Assembly: GCF_014170305.1 (NCBI RefSeq)
Contig: NZ_LZZT01000041.1
Coordinates: 31,449-95,448 of the forward strand
Reading direction: 5' to 3'
DNA length: 64,000 nt
From: Achromobacter sp. UMC71
GTDB taxonomy: Bacteria > Pseudomonadota > Gammaproteobacteria > Burkholderiales > Burkholderiaceae_B
Of this stretch, positions 1-9,801 are shown one piece after another. The notes under the pieces are model-generated. The model worked only from the letters and a program-made list of their open reading frames with translations, searched no databases and was not told the origin of the DNA. The number at the start of each line of letters is the position of its first letter. The stretch's first letter is position 1. The translations under genes were made by a program, and so were the position numbers.

Positions 1-1244
1 GGCGCGCCCTGCCCCGCCGGCAGGATCAGGCTGGCCGGGTCCGCCGGCGGCGCGATGCCGTTCTGCGCGTATTGCAGCAGCGTGTCGTAATAGCTGTTGT
101 CGCCCACCAGCACCGCGCCCAGCACGCGCTTGCCGTCTTCCGACACCACCAGCCGGCGGTACGAGGCGCCCGCCTCGTCGATATAGCGGTAGCTGCGCGC
201 GCCGGGCGTGACGCCGTGCGCATCGCCGATCGACCCCACGTCCACGCCCAGCAGCTTGAGCTTGGTGGACATGTCGGCGCCGCCGAACGGCGCGGCGTCC
301 TGCCCGCACAGGTCCGCGGCGGCGGTGCGCGCCATCTGATAGCCGGGCGCCACCAAACCGAAGATGGCGCCGTTGAAGGCGGCGCATTCGCCGATGGCGT
401 AGATGTGCGGATCGCTGCTGCGGCAATGACCGTCCACCGCGATGCCGCCGCGCTCGGCCACGGCCAGGCCCGCCTGGCGCGCCAGCGCGTCCTGCGGCCG
501 GATACCGGCGGAAAACACGATCAGGTCCGTTTCCAGCGGCGCGCCTTCGGCAAAGCGCATGCGGTAGCGGTACTGCGTACCTTCCTTGATTTCCTGCGTG
601 GCGCGCGACAGATGCACACCCACGCCCAGCGCCTCGATGCGGGCCTTGAGCGCTGCGCCGCCAGTCTCGTCCAGCTGTACGGGCATCAGGCGCGGCGCAA
701 ATTCCACCACATGCGCCTCCAGCCCCAGCGACTTCAAGGCATTGGCCGCTTCCAGCCCCAACAGGCCACCGCCCACCACCACGCCGCGGCGCGCGCCGTC
801 GGCGGCCTGGCGGATCTGGTCCAGGTCGTCCAGCGTGCGGTAGACCAGCCGGGACGCCCCTTCGGCGCCCGCGATCGGCGGCACGAAAGGATAGGACCCC
901 GTGGCCAGCACCAGCTTGTCGTAGCCATGGCTGCCGTCCGCCGTCACCACCTGGCGCTGCTGGCGGTCGATGCGCAGCACCGGCACGCCCAGGCGCAGGG
1001 TCAAGCCCGGCTGCTCGTAGAAGGCGGCCTCGCCCATCGCCATCGATTCCGCGTCGCGTCCGCCCATGTATTCGGACAGGTGCACGCGGTCGTAGGCGCG
1101 GCGGGTTTCTTCGCCAAGCACCAGGATGCGGTAGCGCGCCAGCGCGCCGCGCTCGACCAGCTGCTCGACGCAGTGATGGCCGACCATGCCGTTGCCGATG
1201 ACGATCAGGGTCTGCATGGGTAGGGTAGAAGTCGCTGTGCTCAT
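1..1244 (-). CDS. nirB: Assimilatory nitrite reductase large subunit, N-terminal part (cut by window edge)
   Basis: This encodes the FAD/NAD(P)H module of an NADH-dependent nitrite reductase, which reduces nitrite to ammonium in the cytoplasm. The reading frame is open from the ATG at 1244 to the window edge (414 codons). The N-terminus has a Rossmann motif (VIGNGMVGHH), followed by a second nucleotide-binding motif (VVVGGGLLGLEAA) and an ATG-type motif (YAIGECA), the order expected for NirB. The siroheme and 4Fe-4S part lies outside the window. A GGAAAC sequence precedes the start. The gene is divergent from the nitrate reductase at 1646, so nitrate and nitrite reduction are linked. The leader carries a terminator hairpin (1281-1315). 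Another member of the FAD-dependent oxidoreductase family is possible, but the neighbour makes NirB by far the likeliest. Confidence 0.88.
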   Translation of the reverse strand, partial: MSTATSTLPMQTLIVIGNGMVGHHCVEQLVERGALARYRILVLGEETRRAYDRVHLSEYMGGRDAESMAMGEAAFYEQPGLTLRLGVPVLRIDRQQRQVVTADGSHGYDKLVLATGSYPFVPPIAGAEGASRLVYRTLDDLDQIRQAADGARRGVVVGGGLLGLEAANALKSLGLEAHVVEFAPRLMPVQLDETGGAALKARIEALGVGVHLSRATQEIKEGTQYRYRMRFAEGAPLETDLIVFSAGIRPQDALARQAGLAVAERGGIAVDGHCRSSDPHIYAIGECAAFNGAIFGLVAPGYQMARTAAADLCGQDAAPFGGADMSTKLKLLGVDVGSIGDAHGVTPGARSYRYIDEAGASYRRLVVSEDGKRVLGAVLVGDNSYYDTLLQYAQNGIAPPADPASLILPAGQGA

Positions 1245-1267
1245 GGAGTTTCCGGCTGCCGTTCGGT

Positions 1268-1315
1268 TTTGAAAAAGACAAACGGCGCCCGGGACTGGTG
1301 GGTCCGGGCGCCGTT
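1268..1315 (-). terminator. Terminator-like hairpin in the nirB leader (candidate attenuator)
   Basis: On the minus strand a perfect 12-bp stem (1304-1315 with 1281-1292, loop of 11) is followed directly by TGTCTTTTTC and then, after a short gap, by the nirB ATG at 1244. A terminator between promoter and start codon suggests attenuation. In several proteobacteria ANTAR-domain proteins (NasR, NasT) antiterminate such nas/nir leaders. I did not find a convincing second ANTAR-type hairpin. Confidence 0.65.
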
Positions 1316-1585
1316 GCCTGTGCTGCATGCGTTGTCTGGCCGGACTCGGGCCCGGTACAGGTGTCAAAGCAATAAGCGTGCCATCGGCATCGCGCCCGCG
1401 GCCGCTGCGCCGCCCCCTCGCCCGCGCACCCAAACGGGTCCTGCGCGCACCATCGCAGTGCAGCCGCGCACCGGCCTGCGCAGGCCAGCCCCGCCCAGCA
1501 GGTCACTGTGCGGGCAGCCCGCCGCTGGCATGGAACTTGCGTCGGACAGGTCATCGACCCGGCCGTGCCGGGCACCAGGGCAATG

Positions 1586-1635
1586 GCGCCCTGCCCGTCC
1601 GGCCCCGCGGCCGCACCGGCAGGGCGCTTTTTTTT
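1586..1635 (+). terminator. Terminator-like hairpin in the nasA leader (candidate attenuator)
   Basis: A perfect 10-bp stem (GCGCCCTGCC at 1586-1595 with GGCAGGGCGC at 1618-1627) is followed at once by eight T residues (1628-1635). The Shine-Dalgarno GGAAG (1636-1640) and the ATG at 1646 follow immediately. A canonical intrinsic terminator here would stop transcription before the gene unless it is antiterminated, matching the hairpin in front of the divergent nirB. Confidence 0.75.
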
Positions 1636-1645
1636 GGAAGCGAGC

Positions 1646-4600
1646 ATGAGCGGCAGCCTGCGCACTGTGGATACCGTCTGCCCCTACTGCGGCGTCGGCT
1701 GCGGCATGACCCTGCATGTGGACGGCGAACAGGTGGTGAAGATCACCGGCAATCGCGAACACCCCAGCAACTTCGGCCGACTGTGCACCAAGGGCTCGTC
1801 GGCCCATGTGGCGCTGCGCCAGTCTGGGCGGCTGGAACACGCCTACGTGCGGACGCGGCGCGACCAGGACCCCGCGCCCCGTCCCATGCAGGAGACCTTG
1901 CGTGACGCTGCCACGCGGCTGCGCGCCATCGTCGACGCGCACGGGCCCGATGCGGTGTCGCTGTACGTGTCGGGCCAGATGTCGCTCGAAGCGCAATACC
2001 TGGCCAACAAGCTGGCCAAGGGCTTTATCGGCACCAACAACATCGAATCGAATTCGCGCCTGTGCATGGCCAGCGCCGGCAGCGGCTACAAGCTGTCGCT
2101 GGGCGCGGACGGTCCGCCCGGCTCGTACCAGGACATCGACCGCGCCAAGCTGTTCCTGGTCATCGGCGCCAATATGGCCGACTGCCATCCGATCCTCTAT
2201 CTGCGCATGATGGACCGGGTCAAGGCCGGCGCGCGCCTGATCGTGGTGGACCCGCGCCGCACCACCACGGCCGAGAAGGCCGGCCTGCATCTGGCCATCC
2301 GGCCCGGCACCGACCTGGCGCTGCTCAATGGCCTGCTGTACCTGTTGCACCAGGCGGGCAAGACCGACCCGGCCTTCATCGCCGCGCACACCGAAGGCTG
2401 GGATGGCATGCCGGCCTTCCTGGCGGACTACGCGCCCGAACGGGTCGAAGCCCTCACCGGCATCCCCGCGGCGCAGCTGCGCCAGGCCGCCGACTGGATC
2501 GGCGCGGCGCCCGACTGGATGAGCTGCTGGACCATGGGCCTGAACCAGAGCACGCACGGCACCTGGAACACCAACGCGCTGTGCAATCTGCATCTGGCCA
2601 CCGGCGCGATCTGCCGGCCGGGCAGCGGCCCGTTTTCGCTGACGGGCCAGCCCAACGCCATGGGCGGCCGTGAAATGGGCTACATGGGGCCTGGCCTGCC
2701 GGGCCAGCGGACGGTGCTGTCGGCCGACGACCGCGCCTTTGCCGAAGCGCGCTGGGGCGTGCCCGCCGGCACGCTGCACACGCGGCTGGGCGGCGGCGCC
2801 ATCGACCTGTTCCAGCGCATGGCGGCCGGCCAGGTCAAGGCCTGCTGGATCCTCTGCACCAATCCCGTGGCCAGCGTGGCCAACCGCCAGAACGTGGTAG
2901 CCGGGCTGCGCGCGGCGGAGCTGGTGATTGCGCAGGACGCCTACCTGGATACCGAGACCAACCGCTATGCCGACATCCTGCTGCCCGGCGCGCTGTGGGC
3001 CGAGGCCGACGGCGTGATGATCAATTCCGAACGCACGCTGACCCTGATGCCGCAGGCCGTGCCGCCGCCGGGCGATGCCCTGCCCGACTGGCGCATCATT
3101 GCCGACGTGGCCTGTGCCATGGGCTATGGCCACGCGTTCAGCTATGAAAGCGCGGCCCAGGTGTTCGACGAAATCGCCGGCTTCGCCAACCCCGCCACCG
3201 GGTACGACCTGCGCGGCGCCAGCCACGCGCGGCTGCGCGAAACGCCGCTGCAATGGCCCACTGCGCGAGCCGATGGTCCGGCCCGCAATCCCATCCGCTA
3301 CCTGAACGACGGCGTCAGCCAGACACTGCGCCAGGATGATGCTGGCGGCGCGCCGCCGCGTCTGGCGTTCGCCACCGCCAACGGCCGCGCGCGCTTCTTC
3401 GCCCGGCCGCACACCGATCCCGCCGAATTGCCGGACGCCGACTACCCGATGGTGCTCAACACCGGACGCCTGCAGCACCAATGGCACACCTTGACCAAGA
3501 CAGGCAAGGTGCCGATGCTGAACAAGCTCAATCCCGGCCCCTTCGTCGAGATCCATCCCGACGACGCGCGTGCGCTGGGCATCGAGGCGGACGACCGCGT
3601 CGAGATCCGCTCGCGCCGCGGGCGCGCGGTGCTGCCGGCCACGATCACCGACCGGGTGCAGCCGGGCCAGTGTTTCGCGCCGATGCACTGGAACGATGTG
3701 TACGGCGACGCGCTGTGCGTCAACGCGGTCACCAGCGACGCGATCGATCCGATCTCGCAGCAGCCCGAGCTGAAGTTCTGTGCGGTGGCGCTATACCGCG
3801 TGGCAAGCGCGCCGCGCCAGCCGGCGATACTGCGGGAGGCGGCGCCGATGCAGGCCGTCGAGACGGCCCAGCTCGCGGCGACGGACGCCGGCGGCGGCGT
3901 CAGGATCATCGGCCCGCGGCCCCGCGTGACGCTGTTGTGGGCGTCGCAGACCGGCAACGCCGAATCGCTGGTGGAGGACCATGCCACGGCGCTGGCCCAG
4001 GCCGGCTTCGATCTGCGCACCGCCTGCATGGCGGACGTGTCGCTGGACGCCTTGACTGGCGGCCAGTACCTGCTGCTCATCAGCAGCACCTTCGGCGACG
4101 GCGATGCGCCCGACAACGGCCAGGACCTGTGGCGGGCGCTGGCGGCGGCCGACGCCCCTGCGCTGGCGGCGTTGCGCTATGCGGTGCTGGCGTTGGGCGA
4201 CAGCAACTACGACGCCTTCTGCGGCCACGGCCGCAAGCTGGACGCGCGGCTGGCGGCGCTGGGCGCGCAACCGCTGCTGACGCGGGTGGATTGCGATACC
4301 GACTTCCAGGCGCCCGCCCAGGCGTGGCTGCAAGACGTCATCGCCGCCATCCGCGCGGCCGACGCCACGCGGCATACGCATCCGGCCCATGGGGTGCAGC
4401 CGGATGACGTCACCGCCACGCTGTCGGCCGAGCCGGCGGGCGCCACGCCTGCCCAGCCCGGCGCGCGGCTTCACGCAAGCGCGTCTTCCGAGGCTCCGGC
4501 TCCGTCCAAGACTCGCCCGGTCATGGCCCGCCTGGTGCGCAACCATCGCCTGAACGCGGCGGGCGGCGCCAAGGACACGCGCGCGTTCGCGCTGGACATC

Positions 4601-5617
4601 ACCGATGCAGGCCTGGTCTACGAGGCCGGCGATGCGCTGGGCGTCTGGCCCGAGAACTGTCCCGAGCTGGTGCTGGAACTGCTGGCGCAGACACGCCTGC
4701 CGCCCGATGCCCCCGTGTCCGTGCCCGGCGCGGGCGACATGCCGCTGGCCCAGGCCTGGGCCCTGCATTACGAGATCGCGCGGCCCGCCCCCGCCGCGCT
4801 GGCGCTGATCGCCGAGCGCACGCGCGACCCGGGCCTGCGGCACCTGCTGGCCGACGCGCGCCGCGCGGACCTGCAGCAATGGTTGTGGGGCAAGCAACTG
4901 GCCGACGTGCTGCACGCATATCCGGCGGCGCTGTCGGCCGAGGAATGGCTGGGCGTGCTCAAGCGCCTGCAACCCAGGTTGTATTCGATCTCGTCCAGCC
5001 CCAAGGCGCATCCCGGTCAGGTGCATCTGACCGTTTCCGCCGTGCGCTATGACAACGGCCGGCGCACCCGCAAAGGAGTATCGTCCACCTTCCTGGCGGA
5101 CCGCGCCGGCGATGCCGACGTGCCGGTGTTCGTGCAGGCGTCGCGCCACTTCCGTCCGCCCCAGGCCGGCGACACGCCCATGATCATGGTGGGCCCCGGC
5201 ACCGGCATCGCGCCGTTTCGCGCATTCCTGCAGGAACGGCAGGCGCGCGGCGACCGCGGCCGCAACTGGCTGTTCTTCGGCGAGCAGCATGCCGCCAGCG
5301 ATTTCTACTACCAGGACGAGCTGGAGACGTTGCGCCATCAAGGCCTGTTGACACGCCTGGACCTGGCTTTTTCGCGCGACCAGGCGGCCAAGGTCTACGT
5401 GCAGGACCGCATGCGCGAACATGGCGCGCTGCTATGGGCCTGGCTGGAAGCCGGCGCGCATTTCTATGTGTGTGGCGATGCCGGCCGCATGGCCAAGGAC
5501 GTGGACGCCGCGCTCAAGCACGTGGTGGCCCAACAGGGCGGCATGGATGCCGACGCGGCCGCCGCCTATGTCTCCCGGATGGCCGCGGACAAGCGCTACG
5601 TGCGGGACGTGTACTGA
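1646..5617 (+). CDS. Assimilatory nitrate reductase fused to a CysJ-like diflavin reductase
   Basis: This 1323-residue fusion is predicted to reduce nitrate to nitrite with electrons from NADPH via FAD and FMN. The N-terminal two thirds is a molybdopterin oxidoreductase: Cys12, Cys15, Cys19 and Cys47 bind a 4Fe-4S cluster, and Cys140 (SRLCMAS) is the expected Mo ligand. From about residue 760 a flavodoxin domain (SQTGNAES) follows, then a sulfite-reductase-flavoprotein FAD domain (RLYSISSSP) and an NADP-binding part ([16 protein letters not shown]), ending in DVY. The ATG at 1646 is chosen over an in-frame start at 1508 because it follows GGAAG and because the upstream stretch forms a terminator hairpin. 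Its last 22 bases overlap the convergent gene at 5596. Annotation systems name such proteins bifunctional nitrate reductase/sulfite reductase flavoprotein subunit alpha. Confidence 0.93.
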   Translation: MSGSLRTVDTVCPYCGVGCGMTLHVDGEQVVKITGNREHPSNFGRLCTKGSSAHVALRQSGRLEHAYVRTRRDQDPAPRPMQETLRDAATRLRAIVDAHGPDAVSLYVSGQMSLEAQYLANKLAKGFIGTNNIESNSRLCMASAGSGYKLSLGADGPPGSYQDIDRAKLFLVIGANMADCHPILYLRMMDRVKAGARLIVVDPRRTTTAEKAGLHLAIRPGTDLALLNGLLYLLHQAGKTDPAFIAAHTEGWDGMPAFLADYAPERVEALTGIPAAQLRQAADWIGAAPDWMSCWTMGLNQSTHGTWNTNALCNLHLATGAICRPGSGPFSLTGQPNAMGGREMGYMGPGLPGQRTVLSADDRAFAEARWGVPAGTLHTRLGGGAIDLFQRMAAGQVKACWILCTNPVASVANRQNVVAGLRAAELVIAQDAYLDTETNRYADILLPGALWAEADGVMINSERTLTLMPQAVPPPGDALPDWRIIADVACAMGYGHAFSYESAAQVFDEIAGFANPATGYDLRGASHARLRETPLQWPTARADGPARNPIRYLNDGVSQTLRQDDAGGAPPRLAFATANGRARFFARPHTDPAELPDADYPMVLNTGRLQHQWHTLTKTGKVPMLNKLNPGPFVEIHPDDARALGIEADDRVEIRSRRGRAVLPATITDRVQPGQCFAPMHWNDVYGDALCVNAVTSDAIDPISQQPELKFCAVALYRVASAPRQPAILREAAPMQAVETAQLAATDAGGGVRIIGPRPRVTLLWASQTGNAESLVEDHATALAQAGFDLRTACMADVSLDALTGGQYLLLISSTFGDGDAPDNGQDLWRALAAADAPALAALRYAVLALGDSNYDAFCGHGRKLDARLAALGAQPLLTRVDCDTDFQAPAQAWLQDVIAAIRAADATRHTHPAHGVQPDDVTATLSAEPAGATPAQPGARLHASASSEAPAPSKTRPVMARLVRNHRLNAAGGAKDTRAFALDITDAGLVYEAGDALGVWPENCPELVLELLAQTRLPPDAPVSVPGAGDMPLAQAWALHYEIARPAPAALALIAERTRDPGLRHLLADARRADLQQWLWGKQLADVLHAYPAALSAEEWLGVLKRLQPRLYSISSSPKAHPGQVHLTVSAVRYDNGRRTRKGVSSTFLADRAGDADVPVFVQASRHFRPPQAGDTPMIMVGPGTGIAPFRAFLQERQARGDRGRNWLFFGEQHAASDFYYQDELETLRHQGLLTRLDLAFSRDQAAKVYVQDRMREHGALLWAWLEAGAHFYVCGDAGRMAKDVDAALKHVVAQQGGMDADAAAAYVSRMAADKRYVRDVY

Positions 5618-6354
5618 TCGGGCGGATCCAGCGGATCCGCGGAATCGTGTGACGCCTCGGCCGTCCGTCCCGCGCCCAGGCCCATCCCCACGCCCATGCC
5701 GGCCGCGGCGCCGCCGCCGGCACCGCCCCCGCCGCCCTTGCCGCCGCCACGCGCCTCGCCACGGGCATTGCCGTCGCTCTTGGCGCGTCCGGCCACCGGG
5801 CGGGTCGGCCCCTGCCTGGGGATGTCCAGGCCCACCGGCACGGGCTCCAGGTCCAGCACGCCGCGAATGAAGTCGCGCAGGGACACCACCAGTTCGGCGG
5901 TCTGGATGCTGCGCCCCGCCGTCAGGTCGGACGCGGCGCGGGCCGCCAGCCGCACCTGTTCTTCAGTGCCCAGCAGAATGATGTCGGACAGCGCGGACTC
6001 GACCGCGTCGCGCACGCGCCGCCGGCGTTCGCCGCCAGGCGCGTCGGCGCTTGCGGCGTGTTCCGCATCCGGATCGGCAGCGGGATCGGCATCCGCCTGC
6101 GCCGGCGGGCGGCGCAGGTCGCGCAGATGGGTCGGATCCACCGCCAGGTTGCCGGTGAACGACCCGCCCAGCGTCTTGTACGCCGCGATCAGCGTGCGCA
6201 GGCGCTCGTTGATCTGGCGGTTTTCGCGTTCACGGCGTTGCTGGATGGTCTGCATGACCAGCAGGCGGATCCCCACCCCGATCAGGGTGATGACCGCCAG
6301 CCCCAACAGGGTGGACAACACGGCTTGCCAGGAACTGAAGTCGAGATTGCGCAT
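5596..6354 (-). CDS. Single-pass membrane protein with Gly-rich C-terminal tail, function unknown
   Basis: This 252-residue protein has an N-terminal hydrophobic segment (about residues 11-34) and then a charged, probably coiled region. A central conserved-looking helical part (about 105-165) includes [16 protein letters not shown]. The tail is very rich in Gly, Ala and Met (about 200-235). No enzymatic motif is visible. The gene lies 27 bp downstream of tas on the same strand and may be co-transcribed with it. Its 3' end overlaps the 3' end of the nitrate reductase by 22 bp, so the Gly-rich tail is encoded right up to and over that convergent end. The function is unknown; the topology suggests an inner-membrane protein with a cytoplasmic domain. 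Confidence 0.75.
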   Translation of the reverse strand: MRNLDFSSWQAVLSTLLGLAVITLIGVGIRLLVMQTIQQRRERENRQINERLRTLIAAYKTLGGSFTGNLAVDPTHLRDLRRPPAQADADPAADPDAEHAASADAPGGERRRRVRDAVESALSDIILLGTEEQVRLAARAASDLTAGRSIQTAELVVSLRDFIRGVLDLEPVPVGLDIPRQGPTRPVAGRAKSDGNARGEARGGGKGGGGGAGGGAAAGMGVGMGLGAGRTAEASHDSADPLDPPDQYTSRT

Positions 6355-6381
6355 GCAAGTCCTTGTTCCCGGCTACCGGGA

Positions 6382-7431
6382 TCAGGGCGCCGGGTTCGGG
6401 TGGCGCACGTGGATCTGGTCAATCGCCTTCAACACGTCGGTGGACAGCTCCACGCCGACGCTGTCGATATTTTCCTTCAATTGATCCAGATTGGTGGCGC
6501 CGATCAGGTTGCTGGCGACGAACGGGCGCTGGTTGATCCAGGCCAGCGCCAGGTGCGTGGGCGAAATGCCGTGCTGGCGCGCCAGTTCGACGTATTCGCG
6601 GGTGGCGGCCTCGGCCTGGGGATTGCTGTAGCGCGTGAAGCGCGTGTACAGCGTCAGGCGCGCATTGGCCGGACGGGCGCCGTCCAGATACTTGCCGCAC
6701 AGCATGCCCATCGCCAGCGGCGAATAGGCCAGCAGGCTCACGCCTTCGTGGTGGGAGAATTCGGACAGGCCGATTTCATAGACGCGGTTGAGCAGGCTGA
6801 ACGCATTCTGGATGGACGCGATGCGCGGCAGGCCAAGATTGTCGGACGCCTTCAGGAACTGCGACACACCCCACGGCGTTTCGTTGGACACGCCGACGTG
6901 GCGCACCTTGCCGGCGCGCACGAAATCCTGCAATACCGACAGAGTCTCTTCGATCGGCACGGTGTGTTCGTCCTTCACCCACGGATACGACAGCTGGCCG
7001 AAGGTGGCGGTGCTGCGGTCGGGCCAGTGCAGCTGGTACAGGTCCAGGTAGTCCGTCTGCAGGCGCTTCAGGCTGGCGTCCAGCGCTTCGGTCAGGTTCT
7101 TGCGGTCCAGGAAGGTCTTGCCGTCGCGGATGTGGCCGGGGCGCTTGGGGTCGCGCACCGGGCCGGCCACTTTGCTGGCCAGCACGATATCCTGGCGGCG
7201 CTTGCTGCGGGCCAGCCAGGTGCCGATATAGGTTTCGGTCAGGCCCTGGGTTTCGGGCTTGGGCGGCACCGGGTACATCTCGGCCACGTCCACCAGGTTC
7301 ACGCCGCGCTCCAGCGCGTAGTCCAGCTGCTGGTGGGCTTCGGCCTCGGTGTTCTGTTCGCCCCAGGTCATGGTGCCCAGGCCGATCAGGCTGACGTCCA
7401 GGTCGGTACGGCCGAGTTTGCGGTATTTCAA
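6382..7431 (-). CDS. tas: NADP(H)-dependent aldo-keto reductase, Tas family
   Basis: This 349-residue aldo-keto reductase closely resembles E. coli Tas along its whole length, including the family stretch around DVAEMYPVPP and PETQGLTETY. The aldo-keto reductase catalytic tetrad is present: Asp48, Tyr53, Lys87 and His135 (LYQLHW). It is predicted to reduce carbonyl substrates with NADPH in the cytoplasm; the physiological substrate of Tas is not established. The start at 7431 gives the normal family N-terminus (MKYRKLGRTDLDVS). It is followed by the membrane-protein gene at 6354 and preceded by dkgB, another aldo-keto reductase in the same orientation. The 114-bp gap to dkgB holds a 9-bp GC-rich inverted repeat (7500-7508/7530-7538). 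Confidence 0.92.
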   Translation of the reverse strand: MKYRKLGRTDLDVSLIGLGTMTWGEQNTEAEAHQQLDYALERGVNLVDVAEMYPVPPKPETQGLTETYIGTWLARSKRRQDIVLASKVAGPVRDPKRPGHIRDGKTFLDRKNLTEALDASLKRLQTDYLDLYQLHWPDRSTATFGQLSYPWVKDEHTVPIEETLSVLQDFVRAGKVRHVGVSNETPWGVSQFLKASDNLGLPRIASIQNAFSLLNRVYEIGLSEFSHHEGVSLLAYSPLAMGMLCGKYLDGARPANARLTLYTRFTRYSNPQAEAATREYVELARQHGISPTHLALAWINQRPFVASNLIGATNLDQLKENIDSVGVELSTDVLKAIDQIHVRHPNPAP

Positions 7432-7545
7432 GTTCTGCTCCGTGCGGAATCGCTCTAGGGAACGGCTACCTTACCGCAACTCGGTTGGCGTTTTGCTGAC
7501 GGCGGCCGGCCGTTGGGCCATCCCGTGGACGGCCGCCGGCGCGCC

Positions 7546-8349
7546 TCAGTCCCAGACGGCGGCCAGGCCGTCGGGGTTGACCTCGCGGCCATTGCGGTCC
7601 AACGCGGCGATCTGCGCCATGTCGTCAGCGGTCAGGCGCAGGTCGCGCGCCAGCAGGTTGCTGGCCAGGTTCTCGCGCTTGGTCGACGAGGGGATCACGG
7701 CAAAGCCGCGTTGCAGCGCCCAGGCCAGGGCCACCTGCGCCGGCGTGGCGTTGTGGCGCTGCGCGATCCGGCCGATCACCGGGTCCTTGAGCACCTTGCC
7801 GTAGGCCAGCGTCATGTACGAGGTGATGTGGATGCCCTGTTCCTGCAGGAAATCCACCAGCTTGGGGCTTTGGAGATACGGACTGAGTTCGATCTGGTTG
7901 GTCGCGATGGCGTCCTTGCCCACGGCGGCGATGGCTTCGCGGGTTTCGGCAATGGGAAAGTTGGAAATGCCGATCTGGCGGGTCAGGCCCTGTTCGCGGG
8001 CGTCAGCCAGCGCCGCCATGAATTCGGCCACGGACACGCCGTTGCCGGGCGCGGGCCAATGGATCAGGGTCAGGTCGACGTAGTCGGTGCGCAGCTTGGC
8101 CAGGCTTTCCTTCAGGCTCGGCACCAGCTTGGCACGGCCATAATTCGGCACCCAGATCTTGGTGGTCAGGAACAGGTCGCCGCGCGCCACGCCGCTGGCC
8201 TCGATGGCCTGGCCGACCTCGGCTTCGTTTTCATAGATCTGGGCGGTATCGACGGCGCGGTAGCCCACGTCCAGCGCGTTGCGCACCGAATCGATGACAA
8301 CCTGGCCCTGCAGGCGGAACGTACCCACGCCAAAGGAAGGGATGCTCAT
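7546..8349 (-). CDS. dkgB: 2,5-diketo-D-gluconate reductase B-type aldo-keto reductase
   Basis: This 267-residue protein matches E. coli DkgB over its full length (start [13 protein letters not shown], late motif [10 protein letters not shown]). The tetrad Asp34, Tyr39, Lys64 and His97 is intact. DkgB-type enzymes reduce 2,5-diketogluconate and small aldehydes such as methylglyoxal with NADPH. A LysR regulator is transcribed divergently from 8449, the same arrangement as E. coli dkgB-yafC, which supports both calls. The 99-bp spacer is AT-richer and contains two AATACTT-type direct repeats (near 8393 and 8427) that could be regulator sites. Confidence 0.93.
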   Translation of the reverse strand: MSIPSFGVGTFRLQGQVVIDSVRNALDVGYRAVDTAQIYENEAEVGQAIEASGVARGDLFLTTKIWVPNYGRAKLVPSLKESLAKLRTDYVDLTLIHWPAPGNGVSVAEFMAALADAREQGLTRQIGISNFPIAETREAIAAVGKDAIATNQIELSPYLQSPKLVDFLQEQGIHITSYMTLAYGKVLKDPVIGRIAQRHNATPAQVALAWALQRGFAVIPSSTKRENLASNLLARDLRLTADDMAQIAALDRNGREVNPDGLAAVWD

Positions 8350-8448
8350 GTAAAACTCCGGGTAAGGTTGGAATGGGTCCAGTGTGCCCGCCCAATACTT
8401 GCGGAATAAGCCCTGTATCAGCGAAATACTTTTGCTATAACGTCAAAT

Positions 8449-9351
8449 ATGAAGACAACACTCGACGAAATGCAGGTCTTTATCGCGATCGTGGACAGCG
8501 GCTCGATCACCGCCGCCGCCGACGTGCTGCAGCAGACCATTTCCGCCACCAGCCGCACCATGAGCCGGCTGGAAGAAAAGCTGCAGACCACCCTGATGCG
8601 CCGCACCACCCGCCGGCTGGAGCTGACCGAAGAAGGCCGCGCCTACCTCGAGCAGGCCCGCAAGATCATCGCCGCCGTCGAAGAAACCGAGGAACTGATG
8701 ACCGCGCGCCGCAACCAGCCTGCCGGCCGTCTGCGCGTCGATGCCGCGTCGCCCTTCATGTTGCACGTCATCGTGCCGCTGGTGCCCGGCTACCGCGAAC
8801 GCTATCCCCAGGTCGAACTGGAACTGAACAGCAATGAAGGCAACATCGACCTGCTCGAGCGCCGCACCGACCTGGCGCTGCGCATAGGCAGCCTGAAAGA
8901 TTCGTCGTTGCACGCCGTGCCCATCGGCCGCAGCCGCGTGCGCGTGCTGGCCAGCCCCGCCTACCTGGCGGCGCATGGCACGCCCAAGCGCGTCGCCGAT
9001 CTGCAGGCCCATGCGCTGTTGGGGTTTTCGCAGCTGGAAGCGCTGAACGAATGGCCCCTGGCCGACAGCGATGGCGAGCCGCTGCACATCCGGCCCGCCA
9101 TCCGTTCGCACAGCGGCGAAACCCTGCGGCAACTGGCGTTGCACGGCGCCGGCATCGTCTGCCTGTCCGACTTCATGACCCGCGCCGACCGCCAGTCCGG
9201 CGCCTTGCAGCAGCTGTTTGCCCGGCAGACGCTGGACGTGCGCCAGCCGGTCAACGCGGTCTACTACCGCAACACCGCGATCTCCTCGCGCATCAAGTCC
9301 TTCATCGACTACCTGACCGAAACGCTTGGGCCGCGCGGCTTCGACGAATGA
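8449..9351 (+). CDS. LysR-family regulator divergent from dkgB (YafC-like)
   Basis: This 300-residue LysR-type regulator has an N-terminal winged HTH (about residues 1-60; SITAAADVLQQTISATSRTM is the recognition region) followed by a substrate-binding-like effector domain. The ATG at 8449 gives the standard short lead before the HTH. It is divergent from dkgB, so it probably controls dkgB and itself, as inferred for yafC beside dkgB in E. coli. The effector is unknown. Confidence 0.9.
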   Translation: MKTTLDEMQVFIAIVDSGSITAAADVLQQTISATSRTMSRLEEKLQTTLMRRTTRRLELTEEGRAYLEQARKIIAAVEETEELMTARRNQPAGRLRVDAASPFMLHVIVPLVPGYRERYPQVELELNSNEGNIDLLERRTDLALRIGSLKDSSLHAVPIGRSRVRVLASPAYLAAHGTPKRVADLQAHALLGFSQLEALNEWPLADSDGEPLHIRPAIRSHSGETLRQLALHGAGIVCLSDFMTRADRQSGALQQLFARQTLDVRQPVNAVYYRNTAISSRIKSFIDYLTETLGPRGFDE

Positions 9352-9437
9352 CGGTCCAGGGGCCTGCGGCGGTACGGCGACCGGCGGCTGGCCGTCCGGC
9401 ATAATGGCCGCTTGAACACGCCACACCCCGCAAGACC

Positions 9438-9797
9438 ATGAAGAACAGCTCCAAGGGCGGACTCGTCTATTCCACCGACGGCGGCCGGATGTGCCCGGAC
9501 TGCCGGCGCCCGCTCGCCGCTTGCCAATGCCAGGCGCAAGCCCGCCCTGCTGCCGCGCCCGGCGGCGTGCGCGTCATGCGCGAGACCAAGGGCCGCGGCG
9601 GCAAGGCCGTGACCGTGGTGAAAGGCCTGGCGCTGGACGCCGACGCGCTCGCCGCATTGGGCAAGCAGTTGCGCACCGCCTGCGGCTGCGGCGGCACCGT
9701 CAAGGACGGCGTCATCGAAGTGCAGGGCGACCACTGCGACCGCATCCTGGACACGCTCAACAAACTGGGCCACCGCGCCAAACGCGCGGGCGGCTGA
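9438..9797 (+). CDS. yciH: SUI1/YciH-family translation factor
   Basis: This 119-residue protein has an N-terminal zinc-ribbon-like part with CPDC and CQC (residues about 20-36) and a C-terminal SUI1 domain (RETKGRGGKAVTVVKGL, then CGCGGTVKDG and IEVQGDH). It is the bacterial homologue of eukaryotic eIF1, proposed to influence start-codon fidelity; the role in bacteria is poorly defined. The gene lies 86 bp after the LysR gene and 4 bp before the DOPA-dioxygenase-like gene, so those two are probably co-transcribed. Confidence 0.92.
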   Translation: MKNSSKGGLVYSTDGGRMCPDCRRPLAACQCQAQARPAAAPGGVRVMRETKGRGGKAVTVVKGLALDADALAALGKQLRTACGCGGTVKDGVIEVQGDHCDRILDTLNKLGHRAKRAGG

Positions 9798-9801
9798 CAT
9801 C

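Larger units (their letters stand above)
1245..1645. promoter_or_regulatory. Divergent nirB/nasA control region
   Basis: This is a 401-bp spacer between divergent nirB and nasA. It contains a terminator-like hairpin in each leader (1281-1315 minus, 1586-1635 plus) and smaller inverted repeats between them, such as the GC-rich repeat near 1557-1571. No long open frame in it looks like a gene. I could not place -10/-35 elements with confidence; a TTGACA on the minus strand near 1360 has no matching -10. Confidence 0.6.

Noticed and set aside
1355..1365. TTGACA on the minus strand as a -35 for nirB
   Set aside because: No matching -10 at 16-18 bp; not enough to call a promoter.
1364..3688. 774-residue open frame on the minus strand inside the nitrate reductase gene
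   Set aside because: Composition is His/Gln/Arg/Gly-rich without domains. It is the usual antisense shadow of a GC-rich gene whose sense frame has clear motifs.
3791..5422. 543-residue antisense frame in the diflavin part of the nitrate reductase
   Set aside because: Low-complexity translation, while the plus strand encodes recognisable flavodoxin and FAD domains.
7500..7538. 9-bp GC-rich inverted repeat after dkgB as a terminator
   Set aside because: No T tract on the relevant strand. The sequence after it on the minus strand is A-rich.
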